Positions 26,239 to 35,787 are shown, counted from the first letter of the stretch. The stretch is DNA of 64,000 nt from GCA-2748575 sp965222725 (GCA_965222725.1 OZ244969.1:1550001-1614000), one strand, 5' to 3'. Notes: generated by a model from the sequence alone, not told the origin. Numbers and translations: made by a program.

Positions 26239-28069
26239 GTTTTCTTACACTCAGTCGTTTCCGTCCCGCAAGCACTACTAGCAACAGCACCATTAACCCC
26301 TGCAGGCTGCCGCCAAAGGCTTTGCTGCTGGTGTTGTTGCGGCTGTCCGGATCGGCCGTGTCGCTGTCGATACTGGCACTGAAATCAATTCGCTCCTGTG
26401 ACTGGGTGTTGTAGTACAGGGTGGCTGTGGCGCTTTCGCCAGGTTGCAGCGTGGCAACATCACAGATCACCTGCCGGGTATTGACATAACAGCCCGCGGT
26501 ATCGGATTCATAACGGCTGTAGTTAACGGCGGCGGGCGTAGGTATTGTCAGGCTTACCTGTTGTGCCGCATCCGGCCCGTCATTGCTGAGGGTTGCCACA
26601 AAGCTGATTTCACCGGTCTGGTTCTGATTCCAGAACTGGAAAGGCGTGGCCCAGCCCATAAAGGTTTTATTGCTCAGGGTGGTGCTGATATCGGCAATGG
26701 GGGTGTTGCTGTTATCGGTCACTGTCCACAGGCGTTCCGCGGTCATCCATTGCTGGCGTGCGGATTCATCCCTCACCAGATCCGTGTTGTCGATCACCCG
26801 TACCGCTACGCTGTGATCGCCGGAAGGCAAGCCGGCGGTGTTAAAGGTGTCGCCGGTCTGGCTGCTGAGCTGGCCATCCACCCACCATTGAATGGTCAGG
26901 TCGTGATCCTGGGGTTGCAGTGGCGATACCGTTAACAGGGTGCCGCGGTTAACCGTGCCTGCCGGTGTGGCGCTATCGATGGGTGAAACCGTCTGGTAAA
27001 TCTTGATAACCAGTTGCTCATCATTCACTGGCCCGAAAGGCTGACCCAGGCTGCGCATTTTGGAATTATTGGTGGGGCGGTAAATACCGTAAACGGAATA
27101 GCGGGCCCCTTCAAAGGTATCCACACCGGGCACATCAAACCAGCGGAACCATTTGGTTTGCCGTTGCTGCATGTCGGTTTTTTCATAAATGCTCACGTTG
27201 GCTGCGCCCGGTTCGGGGCCGGTGTAGGTTTCGTCGCCACCGTAGGTGTATTCATCCGCCAGATCACCAAAGGCATGACCGAATTCGTGAATGGCTACTT
27301 CAATAGCGGAACCGTTGTTGCCGGCAACGGTGCCCAGGTTGGAACCGGAATATCCTGCGCCACCGTAAGTGGTGCTGTTGGCCAGTGCCAGTATCTGATC
27401 GACCGCCGGTGCGTTTTGGGCGGCCTGGCTGGCTTTGCTGACATTCACGCATAGCAGGCGGGCGATGTTGCTGCAGTAGTAGGTCATGTCCAGGGCTGTA
27501 TCGCGATCGGTTCCCTGGGGATCATTGTCCACACCGGATTCGTTGGAAATCACATCCACCCGGTGCACGTTAAAATAATTGCGGTAGTTATCCAGAACCC
27601 CTTCATTAAAAAAACTGTTTACCAGGTTGTTGGAGTGATTAATGTACGACGGCAAATCGCCGCTGGTGTAACCATCGCCTACCAGTACCACATCCACCCG
27701 GTTACCGGTGGGGCCGTTGTTCAGTATGGTGGTGCTGTCAAAAGGTGCGGGCGCTATTGCGCCGGTGCTGACGGCGGCCTGCATGGGATTGCTGCGGTCG
27801 ACATTGATCATGCCACCGCCGATGATTTCGCCGGATTCGTCGATGGCGTCGTAATAGATCACATTGGGCTGCGGCTGCAATGCGGCTTGCTGGCGGGCTT
27901 TGGTCAGTTCGTTAATGCTGCCTTTTGTGGGCGCACTGGTTTGTTCGGCGACAGCCGCGCCGGATATGAGTGTGCCGGCCACCAGCAATCCGGTTATGCG
28001 GAAGCTGTGTTTTCTATGGGTCTTTTTATTGGTGTTTACAGTGTTTTTTGCATTGGATGGGTAAAACAT
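26228..28069 (-). CDS. Secreted M64-type metallopeptidase with DUF11 domain and GlyGly-CTERM-like tail
   Basis: A 613-residue exported protein. It has a long N-terminal signal (hydrophobic ITGLLVAGTLISGAAVA, about residues 25-41). The catalytic region contains VDVVLVGDGYTSGD near 127 and the zinc motif HEFGHAFGDLADEY at 261-274, as in peptidase family M64 (IgA-peptidase-like). Beta-sandwich parts follow, one with the PKD/FN3-like 'GDHSVAVRVID' and one DUF11-like repeat (SFVATLSNDGPDAAQQVSLT) near 500. The tail is GG, a hydrophobic stretch SLQGLMVLLLVVLAG and RKR, which fits GlyGly-CTERM, the signal processed by rhombosortase after type II secretion. Substrate unknown. The 3' end overlaps the convergent gene by 11 bases. 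Confidence 0.8.
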   Translation of the reverse strand: MFYPSNAKNTVNTNKKTHRKHSFRITGLLVAGTLISGAAVAEQTSAPTKGSINELTKARQQAALQPQPNVIYYDAIDESGEIIGGGMINVDRSNPMQAAVSTGAIAPAPFDSTTILNNGPTGNRVDVVLVGDGYTSGDLPSYINHSNNLVNSFFNEGVLDNYRNYFNVHRVDVISNESGVDNDPQGTDRDTALDMTYYCSNIARLLCVNVSKASQAAQNAPAVDQILALANSTTYGGAGYSGSNLGTVAGNNGSAIEVAIHEFGHAFGDLADEYTYGGDETYTGPEPGAANVSIYEKTDMQQRQTKWFRWFDVPGVDTFEGARYSVYGIYRPTNNSKMRSLGQPFGPVNDEQLVIKIYQTVSPIDSATPAGTVNRGTLLTVSPLQPQDHDLTIQWWVDGQLSSQTGDTFNTAGLPSGDHSVAVRVIDNTDLVRDESARQQWMTAERLWTVTDNSNTPIADISTTLSNKTFMGWATPFQFWNQNQTGEISFVATLSNDGPDAAQQVSLTIPTPAAVNYSRYESDTAGCYVNTRQVICDVATLQPGESATATLYYNTQSQERIDFSASIDSDTADPDSRNNTSSKAFGGSLQGLMVLLLVVLAGRKRLSVRKLSR

Positions 28070-28202
28070 AGACTTACGTCCCCGTTTATCATTATTTTTT
28101 ATCCCTGGCTTGGGCCTGGCAAAATAAACTACCGAAAAACGGGTACAAAGTAATATGTAGAATTGTAACTATGAGAAAGAGGTATCAGATTAGGCCCAAA
28201 GA

Positions 28203-28883
28203 TTAGAACACTGTGCGCATAGTTTCATCGGCTTCCTGGTCATTGTGTATATCCTGACCGCGCCATTGGAAATAGAAATCACAGGGCAGTTCATCGTTGG
28301 CCAGGGTAACGGTGCGTATCAGGCGTACATCCGGCTGATAGGTGTCGAAATAGACTTTGTCTGCCGCACAAAACAACGGTGCCAGTTCCGGCAGGTTCAG
28401 CAGCTTGGCATAGCGGGCAAAATAGCAAACGTTTACGGTAAAGCTGAAGTTGTCCTCGTGGTCCAGTTTGAGTTCTGCCTTGGCGTTGAAAAAGCGCTGG
28501 GTAATGGCTTTCAGTTTGGCCAGTTTCTGTTTGCGTGAAAGGGGCTTGTATTCTTCGGCGTGAATAACGGGCACATTGTATTTCAGAAAAGCAATGCCCA
28601 CCCGTTGGCTCAGCTCGGTTACCAGGCGCAGGGCTTTGGCGCGGGGGTAGCCTTGTTCCAGCATCAGGTACAGCACAATCAAGGGTGCCATTTGCCGTTG
28701 AGTCAGCTTTTCTTCACGGGAGGGTGGCTTTTGATGATTAAGCGTTTTGAACGGATTGTCTGTCCACAGACGCAGCTTGAGTTTGGCTACCAGTTTGATG
28801 GTGGTGGGCCAGCCCAATTCTTCCGCCAGGTATTGCAGGGCAATTTTATTCCCCTGGGTTACATCAAAATAATAAAGGCGCAT
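28203..28883 (-). CDS. Possible L-2-amino-thiazoline-4-carboxylate hydrolase-like protein
   Basis: A 226-residue soluble protein of uncertain role. The C-terminal third (FARYAKLLNLPELAPLFCAA, followed by D, then RLIRTVTLANDELPCDFYF) resembles the ATC hydrolase domain family, in which a cysteine and an aspartate lie before an R-T-x-T-L segment. This family link is by pattern only. The N-terminal part is basic and helical (KLVAKLKLRLW, KPLSRKQKLAKLKAI). No signal peptide. It is transcribed in the same direction as its neighbours, with gaps of 133 and 85 bases. Confidence 0.5.
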   Translation of the reverse strand: MRLYYFDVTQGNKIALQYLAEELGWPTTIKLVAKLKLRLWTDNPFKTLNHQKPPSREEKLTQRQMAPLIVLYLMLEQGYPRAKALRLVTELSQRVGIAFLKYNVPVIHAEEYKPLSRKQKLAKLKAITQRFFNAKAELKLDHEDNFSFTVNVCYFARYAKLLNLPELAPLFCAADKVYFDTYQPDVRLIRTVTLANDELPCDFYFQWRGQDIHNDQEADETMRTVF

Positions 28884-28968
28884 AACTTTTTACCTCGACG
28901 CTTTAACACCTGGCCGCAACACCTGCCTGCAAGGCGTAAGCCTTAAGAGTAACTATAACAGATAAATT

Positions 28969-30327
28969 TTATCGGGATAGATTGGGTATGGCGTCGCCGA
29001 TACTGACTGAATCCGATGCCTGTTCGTTGCCGTATATCCAGCGTGCCAGCCAGTGATTCAGACTGCAGAATTGCCAGCGGGAAAATGCCGGCGCCTGATC
29101 GGTGCTGTTGATACAGAGCTTGCCGCGGGCCCGGTTCTGATTGCCGGTGAAACTGTTTTCGGCAAATTCCAGAATGGCGGTTTCCAGTCGTGTAGTCACC
29201 AGGCTGTCCACCACGGTGATGGGGGACCAAACATGGGTGCTGTAAGGCAGCGTTAATAATGTATGGTCCTGATCAAGATCGGGGTTGTCGGTCTGAAATC
29301 TTAACCGTGCAATATAACGCCCCAGACGGCGGGTATCTGAGCCCAGCAGATGCCAGACATCCAGCATGGCCAGAGGTTCATGGAGCTGAAAGCCGAAACC
29401 GGTGATGCCACTGGCCAGCCGGCTGTCCGGAAAAGCATCCTGCCAGGTCATGACATGTTCGCCTTGCATTGGCTGTATATTCTGTAGTGACCGGGTGTGA
29501 ATGAAAGGATCCGGATAGGTGGTATGAAGCGCTGTGTCGGGACCCTGCAGCAGGCTGTAGTGAACCGTCATACTGATATCCAGACGATGGTTCAGTGGTT
29601 TGATTTCATTAAAAAACGGGGGAATCTGCAGGCCGCCTTTGTTGGGTGTCCAGCCGCGGTGTATGCGGATCTGAAGCGGGCAGTTCAGGGTGCGGGTGTT
29701 TGCGCCCATAGTAGTGCCGTTTTCCGCTACCGTCCGGCATTGGTCAAAGCCCACGTAAAAATCATAGGGCCAGAGGCCGTCGGAATTGCAGGGCAGGTCA
29801 GCGGGTTGTTTGCTGTTGTCACAGCTTACTTCCAGGTCGATACCGTTGAGTATGGCGGCAACCTGTGAACCTTCCGGAACCGTCAGCTGAATATCCAGGG
29901 TTTTGTCAGAGGTGGCAAACGGGGCATTGCTGGCACCGCTAGCGTTAATGGCATCAGTCCATTGCAGCTGCCGGCTCTGCTGCAGCACCGTCACATCCGG
30001 CGAGTAAATGGCAGACCAGTAACCGCTGGGCCACATGTAGTTGCCGTCTACGCCGGTGCTCTGGGCAAACCGGAAACTGCCGCTGATATCGCTTTGCGAT
30101 ACGGCATCAGTTTGCGTGTAGGACGCCAGCCGGGAAATGCGATGGGGTACGCGGCCTTCCCGGGGCAATACCACAAAGCGGCGCCACTCGTGATCAAACC
30201 CTTGCCAGAGCAGGGTGCCACCGGCTGGATTTTCGCTTGCAGCAAAGACACTGGCGCTGCCCAGGAATGCCAGATAAAGCATTGAAATACAGGCTGTTTT
30301 AAGCCAGTCGTTACCGGTTCCTGCCAT
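28969..30327 (-). CDS. Secreted protein of unknown function
   Basis: A 452-residue exported protein that I do not recognise. The ATG at 30327 is chosen because GAGGTGG lies just upstream; a GTG three codons earlier has no binding site. A signal peptide is clear (TACISMLYLAFLGSASVFA). The mature part is rich in Trp, Tyr and polar residues and looks beta-structured, with about six cysteines, two near SCDNSKQPADLPC, which could pair in the periplasm or outside. No membrane segment or known catalytic motif was found. Its neighbours are a putative hydrolase and a molybdopterin oxidoreductase, which give no clear hint. Confidence 0.6.
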   Translation of the reverse strand: MAGTGNDWLKTACISMLYLAFLGSASVFAASENPAGGTLLWQGFDHEWRRFVVLPREGRVPHRISRLASYTQTDAVSQSDISGSFRFAQSTGVDGNYMWPSGYWSAIYSPDVTVLQQSRQLQWTDAINASGASNAPFATSDKTLDIQLTVPEGSQVAAILNGIDLEVSCDNSKQPADLPCNSDGLWPYDFYVGFDQCRTVAENGTTMGANTRTLNCPLQIRIHRGWTPNKGGLQIPPFFNEIKPLNHRLDISMTVHYSLLQGPDTALHTTYPDPFIHTRSLQNIQPMQGEHVMTWQDAFPDSRLASGITGFGFQLHEPLAMLDVWHLLGSDTRRLGRYIARLRFQTDNPDLDQDHTLLTLPYSTHVWSPITVVDSLVTTRLETAILEFAENSFTGNQNRARGKLCINSTDQAPAFSRWQFCSLNHWLARWIYGNEQASDSVSIGDAIPNLSR

Positions 30328-30449
30328 GGTGCCCACCTCTGCTGTTGTTATTGTTACCCTGGCGGTTGTTGCTACAGCCTTTCTTTATCTGTTGGTCAGA
30401 TATTGTTCTGTAGAAATTATTGGTACGATAGTGCAATAAAATGGGCGGA

Positions 30450-30480
30450 CGGGCAACCCCCAAAACAGGTGGATTGCCCG
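30450..30480 (-). terminator. Possible terminator of the molybdopterin oxidoreductase gene
   Basis: Stem CGGGCAA / TTGCCCG with a 17-base loop just after the stop codon. On the minus strand ATTTTATT follows only after about ten bases, so efficiency is doubtful. Confidence 0.4.
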
Positions 30481-30495
30481 GGTGGTCCGGATGGG

Positions 30496-32832
30496 TTAGG
30501 CGGCTTCGATACGGGCGGGAATATGTTTGTGCCAGGGGGTGCCGGCGATAATGTCCTTGTCTTCGCTGGCGGTCAGTTCATTGGGGGCGATGCCTTTTTG
30601 CAGCAGGTTACCGCTGCCGTCATCGTATTCAATGCCTGTGCCGTTGGGCAGGGAGATATGCCCCGGGCGCATGGTGTCGGTCACTTCCACCGGCACCTGT
30701 AATGATGCCCGTTTGGTAGTGAGTGTTACTGTGTCGCCGTCCTTGAGGTTGTGAGTGGCGGCATCCTGCGGGCTGATGCGCAAGGTGCCTATTTTGTTTT
30801 TCTTGTCCCAGGCCGGGTTACGGATAATGGTGTTGGTGGTTTCGCCGCGGCGTTCACCGGCGGAAAGGATCAGAGGGTAATCGCTGTTTTCCGGCTGGAA
30901 TCCGGCTTTAAGTTTGTCCAGTTCCGGAATCAGTTCCGGTATATGCAGGTTGATTTTTCCGGTGGCAGAACGCACCCGTTTCAGGCTTTCGCTGTAATCG
31001 CCGGCATCGGCATAAATCACGCCGGAAGGGCTATCAAGAATGGCAGCAAAGAGTTTTTCCCCCGCCAGCAGGCCTTTGAATCCCGCTCTGGCGGCATACT
31101 GGCGATTGCTGTTGATATATAGATGGGAAACCACCCAGTAAACCGCTGCCGCGGCAGCACCCTTGGGCAGTGTTTCACCGAGCGTGCGATACAGAATATT
31201 CGGCGCATAGTTAAACTGCTTTTTATTGGCAGTGATGTAAGCAAAAAAAGCCGACGCAAACAGGGCGCGATTCAGTTTTGCCGCTCTTTTCAGAAACCAC
31301 AGATCCCGTTTTTTCAGTTCTCCCAACGCCGCCAGCAAACGGGTATGAATTTCTGCTTCAATCAGTGTGCCGGGTAAGGGTTCGAATAACGGGTGGCGTA
31401 AATGAAAACCGTTGCGGGGAAATTCCAGATTGAAAAAGGTATTCTCATATTTTTCAAACTGGCTGGCGGCGGGTAATACATAATCTGCTTCGCGGGCGGT
31501 TTCGGTCATGGCCACATCGATCACTACCGAAAAATCCAGGGCGCGCATGGCCTGGCGCATTTTCTGGCTGTCTGCCAGGGAATGCACCGGATTACCACTT
31601 TCCACAATCATGGCGCGAAAACGGTTGGGGTGATCCGTAAGAATTTCGTCGGGAATATTATTGCAGGGAATCAGGCCGATAATGATTTTGGAGCCCAGCA
31701 CCGGGCTTTGCTTTTTTGCTGCGGCCTTTTTGGCACCTGGTTTGTTGGGATCTTCCTTGCGCTTGCCCACGCCACCTTTACTGGCTTCGTTCAGGGCCAG
31801 AAAGGGTATGGGCGTATTGTTTGTGCCGCGCTTGGCAAAGTTACCGGTCAGCAACCAGATCAGGCGCTGGATATAACTGCTCAGGGTAGAATGCAGGTTC
31901 TGTTGCATGCCCAGATCTTCAAATACCGACACGCTGGCGGCATCAGCAATGGTGTTTGCCGCCAGCCGCAATTGTTCTTCCGGCACACCACAGGCCGCGG
32001 CATAGTCGCTGATATCAATGTCTTTAAAATGCTGCAGTATCGCATCGGCACCGCTGGTGTGTTGTGCAACCCACTCATGATCGATACGGTTGTCCTGCAC
32101 CAGTATCGCCACCAGTGCTGCCAGGCACCAGGCATCGCTGCCGGGTTTAATGGCCAGGTGAATATCGGCTCGTTCGGCAGTTTCTGAGCGGCGCGGGTCG
32201 ATCACTATCATGGAACGTGCCGGATCCTTGCGGATATCGTTGATCACATGGCGGGCTTTGGCGAAACCGTGGGACTGCCAGGGATTTTTACCGATAAAAA
32301 CCGCCACCTGGGCATGCTCGAAATCTCCGTGCACACCGGTACCGAACATCTTGCCGTTCACCCAGAATTCGCCGGTTTTTTCCTGGGACAGGGCGTTGGC
32401 CCGGTACTTTACCCCCAGGGCTTTCAGCACACCGTCGGCATAGGCGCCGCCCAGGTGATTGCCCTGACCACCGCCGCCGTAATAAAGAATCTTGTCGCCG
32501 CCGTGCTGATTGCGCACAGCCGCCAGCCGTTGGGCCACTTCGCGAATGGCGGTATCCCAGTCCACGGCTTCGTAGCTGCCGTCCGGTTTGCGGCGCATGG
32601 GGGTGTTCAGGCGGTCGGCGGCATTCTGGTAATAGTTCAGACGGGCCGCCTTGTTGCAGATGTAACCCTCTGATATGGGGTGGTTTTTATCGCCCCTTAC
32701 TCTCAGGATCTCGCGGTTGTCCTGGCCGCCGGTCTGTACTTCCAGGCCGCAGTTCAGGCTGCAGAGGATACAGGCGGTGGGTTGCCAGTTGGCGGAACTG
32801 GCAGTCTGTTCTGAGGGGGCGGTCTCGGTCAT
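30496..32832 (-). CDS. Molybdopterin-dependent oxidoreductase (DMSO reductase family)
   Basis: A 778-residue enzyme of the molybdenum bis-MGD family that includes formate dehydrogenases and nitrate reductases. The N-terminal 4Fe-4S site is present: C21, C24, C28 (ACILCSLNCGL) and C59 (GYICNKAARL). It continues with KILYYGGGGQGNHLGGAY, MIVIDPRRSETAERADIHL near 210, and a C-terminal MopB domain (RISPQDAATHNLKDGDTVTL). No Tat signal is seen, so it is likely cytoplasmic. No partner subunits or cofactor genes are adjacent. Where formate dehydrogenases carry the metal-binding Cys/Sec, the segment ANALSQEKTGEFW shows no cysteine, so another ligand or activity is likely. The ATG at 32832 has GAGG upstream. 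Substrate unknown. Confidence 0.88.
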   Translation of the reverse strand: MTETAPSEQTASSANWQPTACILCSLNCGLEVQTGGQDNREILRVRGDKNHPISEGYICNKAARLNYYQNAADRLNTPMRRKPDGSYEAVDWDTAIREVAQRLAAVRNQHGGDKILYYGGGGQGNHLGGAYADGVLKALGVKYRANALSQEKTGEFWVNGKMFGTGVHGDFEHAQVAVFIGKNPWQSHGFAKARHVINDIRKDPARSMIVIDPRRSETAERADIHLAIKPGSDAWCLAALVAILVQDNRIDHEWVAQHTSGADAILQHFKDIDISDYAAACGVPEEQLRLAANTIADAASVSVFEDLGMQQNLHSTLSSYIQRLIWLLTGNFAKRGTNNTPIPFLALNEASKGGVGKRKEDPNKPGAKKAAAKKQSPVLGSKIIIGLIPCNNIPDEILTDHPNRFRAMIVESGNPVHSLADSQKMRQAMRALDFSVVIDVAMTETAREADYVLPAASQFEKYENTFFNLEFPRNGFHLRHPLFEPLPGTLIEAEIHTRLLAALGELKKRDLWFLKRAAKLNRALFASAFFAYITANKKQFNYAPNILYRTLGETLPKGAAAAAVYWVVSHLYINSNRQYAARAGFKGLLAGEKLFAAILDSPSGVIYADAGDYSESLKRVRSATGKINLHIPELIPELDKLKAGFQPENSDYPLILSAGERRGETTNTIIRNPAWDKKNKIGTLRISPQDAATHNLKDGDTVTLTTKRASLQVPVEVTDTMRPGHISLPNGTGIEYDDGSGNLLQKGIAPNELTASEDKDIIAGTPWHKHIPARIEAA

Positions 32833-32913
32833 GGCGGCCTCGCTGGATTTAACGTAGGTTCTTTTTTGGAACTGAAGGAATCCTATGCCCATGGCACGGT
32901 GCTGTCAACGCCC

Positions 32914-32949
32914 CAGCAAACACTGCAGCCAACACTGAAGCAAACACTG
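32914..32949. repeat. Three tandem 12-bp repeats in a divergent promoter region
   Basis: CAGCAAACACTG, CAGCCAACACTG and AAGCAAACACTG follow each other without gaps between the molybdopterin oxidoreductase gene and the divergent 7TM-DISM gene. They may be slippage products or binding sites for a regulator. Confidence 0.7.
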
Positions 32950-33012
32950 CAATAGCGGCTTCAGGCGATGGATTAATCCGCGGTTCCGCCAGGATTTGCC
33001 TACACTGAAACA

Positions 33013-35721
33013 ATGCGACTCTGGAATTTATTTATCTATCAGATTGGTAAGCCCAATCGGCCCCCCGTGGTGCAACGGGGCAGACTGGTATTGCCCGGTG
33101 GCCGGGCACTGGGGCTGGTGCTCTTCCTGCTAATATCTTTGCCGGTCATGTCGCTACCGGTGATGGCAGCGCCGGCAGTTACCCTGGATAACGGTCACGG
33201 CTACCATAATCTGGCCCCCTACCTGATGTACGGATTTGAATCCGAGCCACTGAGTACACCGCAGCAGGCAGAAGAGCAGATTCAGTGGCAGCGGGCCGGC
33301 AGCCAGAATCTGAACCTGGGCTTTGCCCGGCCGCCATTATGGCTGCGCCTGGAAGTGGAAACCAACGGGGAGACTGCCAGTGAAAATGCTTTCTGGTGGC
33401 TGTATCTCCCATACTTCGCCCTGAATGAGGTGGACTATTATCTGGTGCGTAATGGTGAAGTGGTGTTGCACGAGCAAACCGGTTTTGATTTTCCTTTTTC
33501 TGAGCGATCAATTGATCACCGTAACTATCAGTTCCCTGTGGTATTGAAAGAGCGGGCCACCGTTTACCTGCGGGTGGCGGCCAGTGGTGCCCTGTTCGTG
33601 CCTCTGGAAATCTGGCAACGGGATGAGATTGCCGATCATCGGGAAAAGCATCACCTGCTGTACGGTGCTTACGCCGGTGTGATCTTCGCCATGATCATTT
33701 ACAACCTGTTTTTGTTTTCGGCAATTCGTGAACCGGTTTACCTTTCCTATATTGCTTATGTGGCCAGTTACTTAATGCTGATGATGGCCAACGAGGGTTT
33801 TGCTTTTCAGTATTTCTGGCCGGATAGTCCCGCTTTCAATATTTCGGCATCGCCTTTTTTTGCCTGTTTGACAGGTGCGCTGGCGCTGGATTTTTCCATG
33901 CGTTTTCTGGATACCCGGTATTATTCACCGGTATTGCACCGCCTGATGCGTTACGCGTTAATATTGACAGCCTGCACGAGCGTTGTTGTGCTGGTCGTGG
34001 ATTACGATTTTAATTTTTTTATTAATGGTCTGAGCGTTCTGTTTACCTTTCTGGTGGTGGTAACCAGCTTGCAGTGCCATCGCAAGGGGTGTGAACAGGC
34101 TTTTTATTTTATGCTGGCCTGGTTTTTTCTGCTCACCGGTATATTTGTTTTTGCCGGTGTCATGAATGGCTGGATAGTCAGTAATTTTGTTACCCGCCAT
34201 TCCCTGCTGATTGGTTCCGTAGCGGAAGTGCTGATGTTTTCTTTTGCTCTGGCCAATCGCATTAATATCATCAAGGCCGAAAAAAATATCGTTATGGGGC
34301 TGCAGCAGCAGGCGGTGCTGGGTTTAAAACAGGCAGAAATGGAAATCTATGAAATTGCCTTCAAGGATCGGCTGACCGGTTTGTCCAACCGGGAAAAACT
34401 CAGCCGTTTTGTGAATGTGCAACTGTCAGATGCTGGCCGGAAACAGCCTTTTTATCTGGTAATTGTGCACCTTAAACAACTCCAGGAAATTAACAAGGCA
34501 CTGGGATACGCCGTGGGGGATGAGTTGCTGGTGCGTGTGGCACTGGCGCTGCGAACCGAGTGCGAATCCTGGCTGGGTGGCGCAGGTACGGGTGTAGGCG
34601 ATGGTGGCGGGTTTGATGCGGAAAAGCATCTTGGCGCTTTGGAAGGTGCCAATTTTATTGTCACCCTGGAAGAGGATAACGAAGCTCAGGTGGAACGCTT
34701 CTGTCAGCGGGTTCTGACCATATTCGATCGCCCGGTTTCCTATAATGATATGAGTATTGATGTGGGTGCCTGCATCGGTTATTCGCAGGCCGATGATAAA
34801 ACCACGGATTTTGACGGTTTGCTGAAAACGGCACAGGTGGCGGCCGAAACCGCGCTGGACCGTGGCCTGGGTTACCTGCGTTATTCGGAAGAAATGGACC
34901 CCTATTCCCAGAAACGCATTACCCTGATGGCAGACCTGAAACACGCCATACTTCATGACGAGCTGAAGCTGTTTCTGCAACCCAAGCTGAGCCTGCACGA
35001 CAATATAGTGATCGGCTTTGAGGCCTTGCTACGCTGGCATCACCCCCGCCATGGGATGGTGCCGCCGGATGAGTTTATCGGGCTCGCAGAAAAAAGCGGC
35101 GTGATCAATGAACTTACTGACTGGGTGATTCAAAGGGCGATCAGCTATCTTAAGTTTTTTAACGAGCGTGATCTGCACCCGCATATCTCTATCAATATTT
35201 CTGCAAAAAACCTGCAGCAGCCGTTCTTTGCGGAGCAGCTGATTCAAAGCCTGAAACGCAAAGCCATAGAAGCCGATGCCCTGTGCCTGGAAATTACCGA
35301 AACCGCCATGATGGATGACCCCGACAAAGCCATGGCCTGTTTACTGCATTTGAAACAGCAGGGCTTTTACCTGTCGCTGGATGATTTCGGAACCGGCTAT
35401 TCCTCCCTTTCTTACCTGAGTCACCTGCCGCTGAGTGAAATCAAAATCGACCGCAGTTTTGTGGCAGACATTGAAAAGCAGCAAACCCCGGTGATTGTGG
35501 AAACCACCCTGAAAATGGCCAAAAGCTTTGGCCTGGTATCGGTGGCAGAAGGCATAGAAACCGAAGCAGCCCTTAAGCGGATTCGGGCCATGGGTTGCGA
35601 TGTGGCCCAGGGCTACTTTATTGCCCGGCCGCAATCGTTTGAGGATGTGGTGAACTGGTTGGCCACTCAGCCCGGTTACGAGGTACTGCGCCACGGCGAT
35701 GTGAGCCAGCTCAAGTTCTAA
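33013..35721 (+). CDS. 7TM-DISM sensor with degenerate GGDEF and intact EAL domains
   Basis: A 902-residue inner-membrane protein of c-di-GMP signalling. The layout is: signal/TM (about 33-55), periplasmic 7TMR-DISMED2 domain (about 60-205), seven-helix DISM region (about 215-415), coiled-coil linker, GGDEF-like domain (about 450-620) and EAL domain (about 635-885). The cyclase signature is replaced by EGANF and a Gly-rich insert precedes it, so synthesis of c-di-GMP is not expected. The EAL part keeps FEALLRWHHP, SINISAKN, EITETA, LDDFGTG, KIDRSFV and EGIET, so phosphodiesterase activity is likely. It is transcribed divergently from the oxidoreductase. Confidence 0.92.
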   Translation: MRLWNLFIYQIGKPNRPPVVQRGRLVLPGGRALGLVLFLLISLPVMSLPVMAAPAVTLDNGHGYHNLAPYLMYGFESEPLSTPQQAEEQIQWQRAGSQNLNLGFARPPLWLRLEVETNGETASENAFWWLYLPYFALNEVDYYLVRNGEVVLHEQTGFDFPFSERSIDHRNYQFPVVLKERATVYLRVAASGALFVPLEIWQRDEIADHREKHHLLYGAYAGVIFAMIIYNLFLFSAIREPVYLSYIAYVASYLMLMMANEGFAFQYFWPDSPAFNISASPFFACLTGALALDFSMRFLDTRYYSPVLHRLMRYALILTACTSVVVLVVDYDFNFFINGLSVLFTFLVVVTSLQCHRKGCEQAFYFMLAWFFLLTGIFVFAGVMNGWIVSNFVTRHSLLIGSVAEVLMFSFALANRINIIKAEKNIVMGLQQQAVLGLKQAEMEIYEIAFKDRLTGLSNREKLSRFVNVQLSDAGRKQPFYLVIVHLKQLQEINKALGYAVGDELLVRVALALRTECESWLGGAGTGVGDGGGFDAEKHLGALEGANFIVTLEEDNEAQVERFCQRVLTIFDRPVSYNDMSIDVGACIGYSQADDKTTDFDGLLKTAQVAAETALDRGLGYLRYSEEMDPYSQKRITLMADLKHAILHDELKLFLQPKLSLHDNIVIGFEALLRWHHPRHGMVPPDEFIGLAEKSGVINELTDWVIQRAISYLKFFNERDLHPHISINISAKNLQQPFFAEQLIQSLKRKAIEADALCLEITETAMMDDPDKAMACLLHLKQQGFYLSLDDFGTGYSSLSYLSHLPLSEIKIDRSFVADIEKQQTPVIVETTLKMAKSFGLVSVAEGIETEAALKRIRAMGCDVAQGYFIARPQSFEDVVNWLATQPGYEVLRHGDVSQLKF

Positions 35722-35787
35722 TAAGGAACCCGTTTCGCTATACTGGCGCCATGACCTGCCAAAGAATCAACGCCAAAGGTAAAACCC

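Noticed and set aside
30048..30285. Short open frames on both strands near the start of the secreted unknown gene
   Set aside because: They overlap the better supported signal-peptide gene and have no features of their own.
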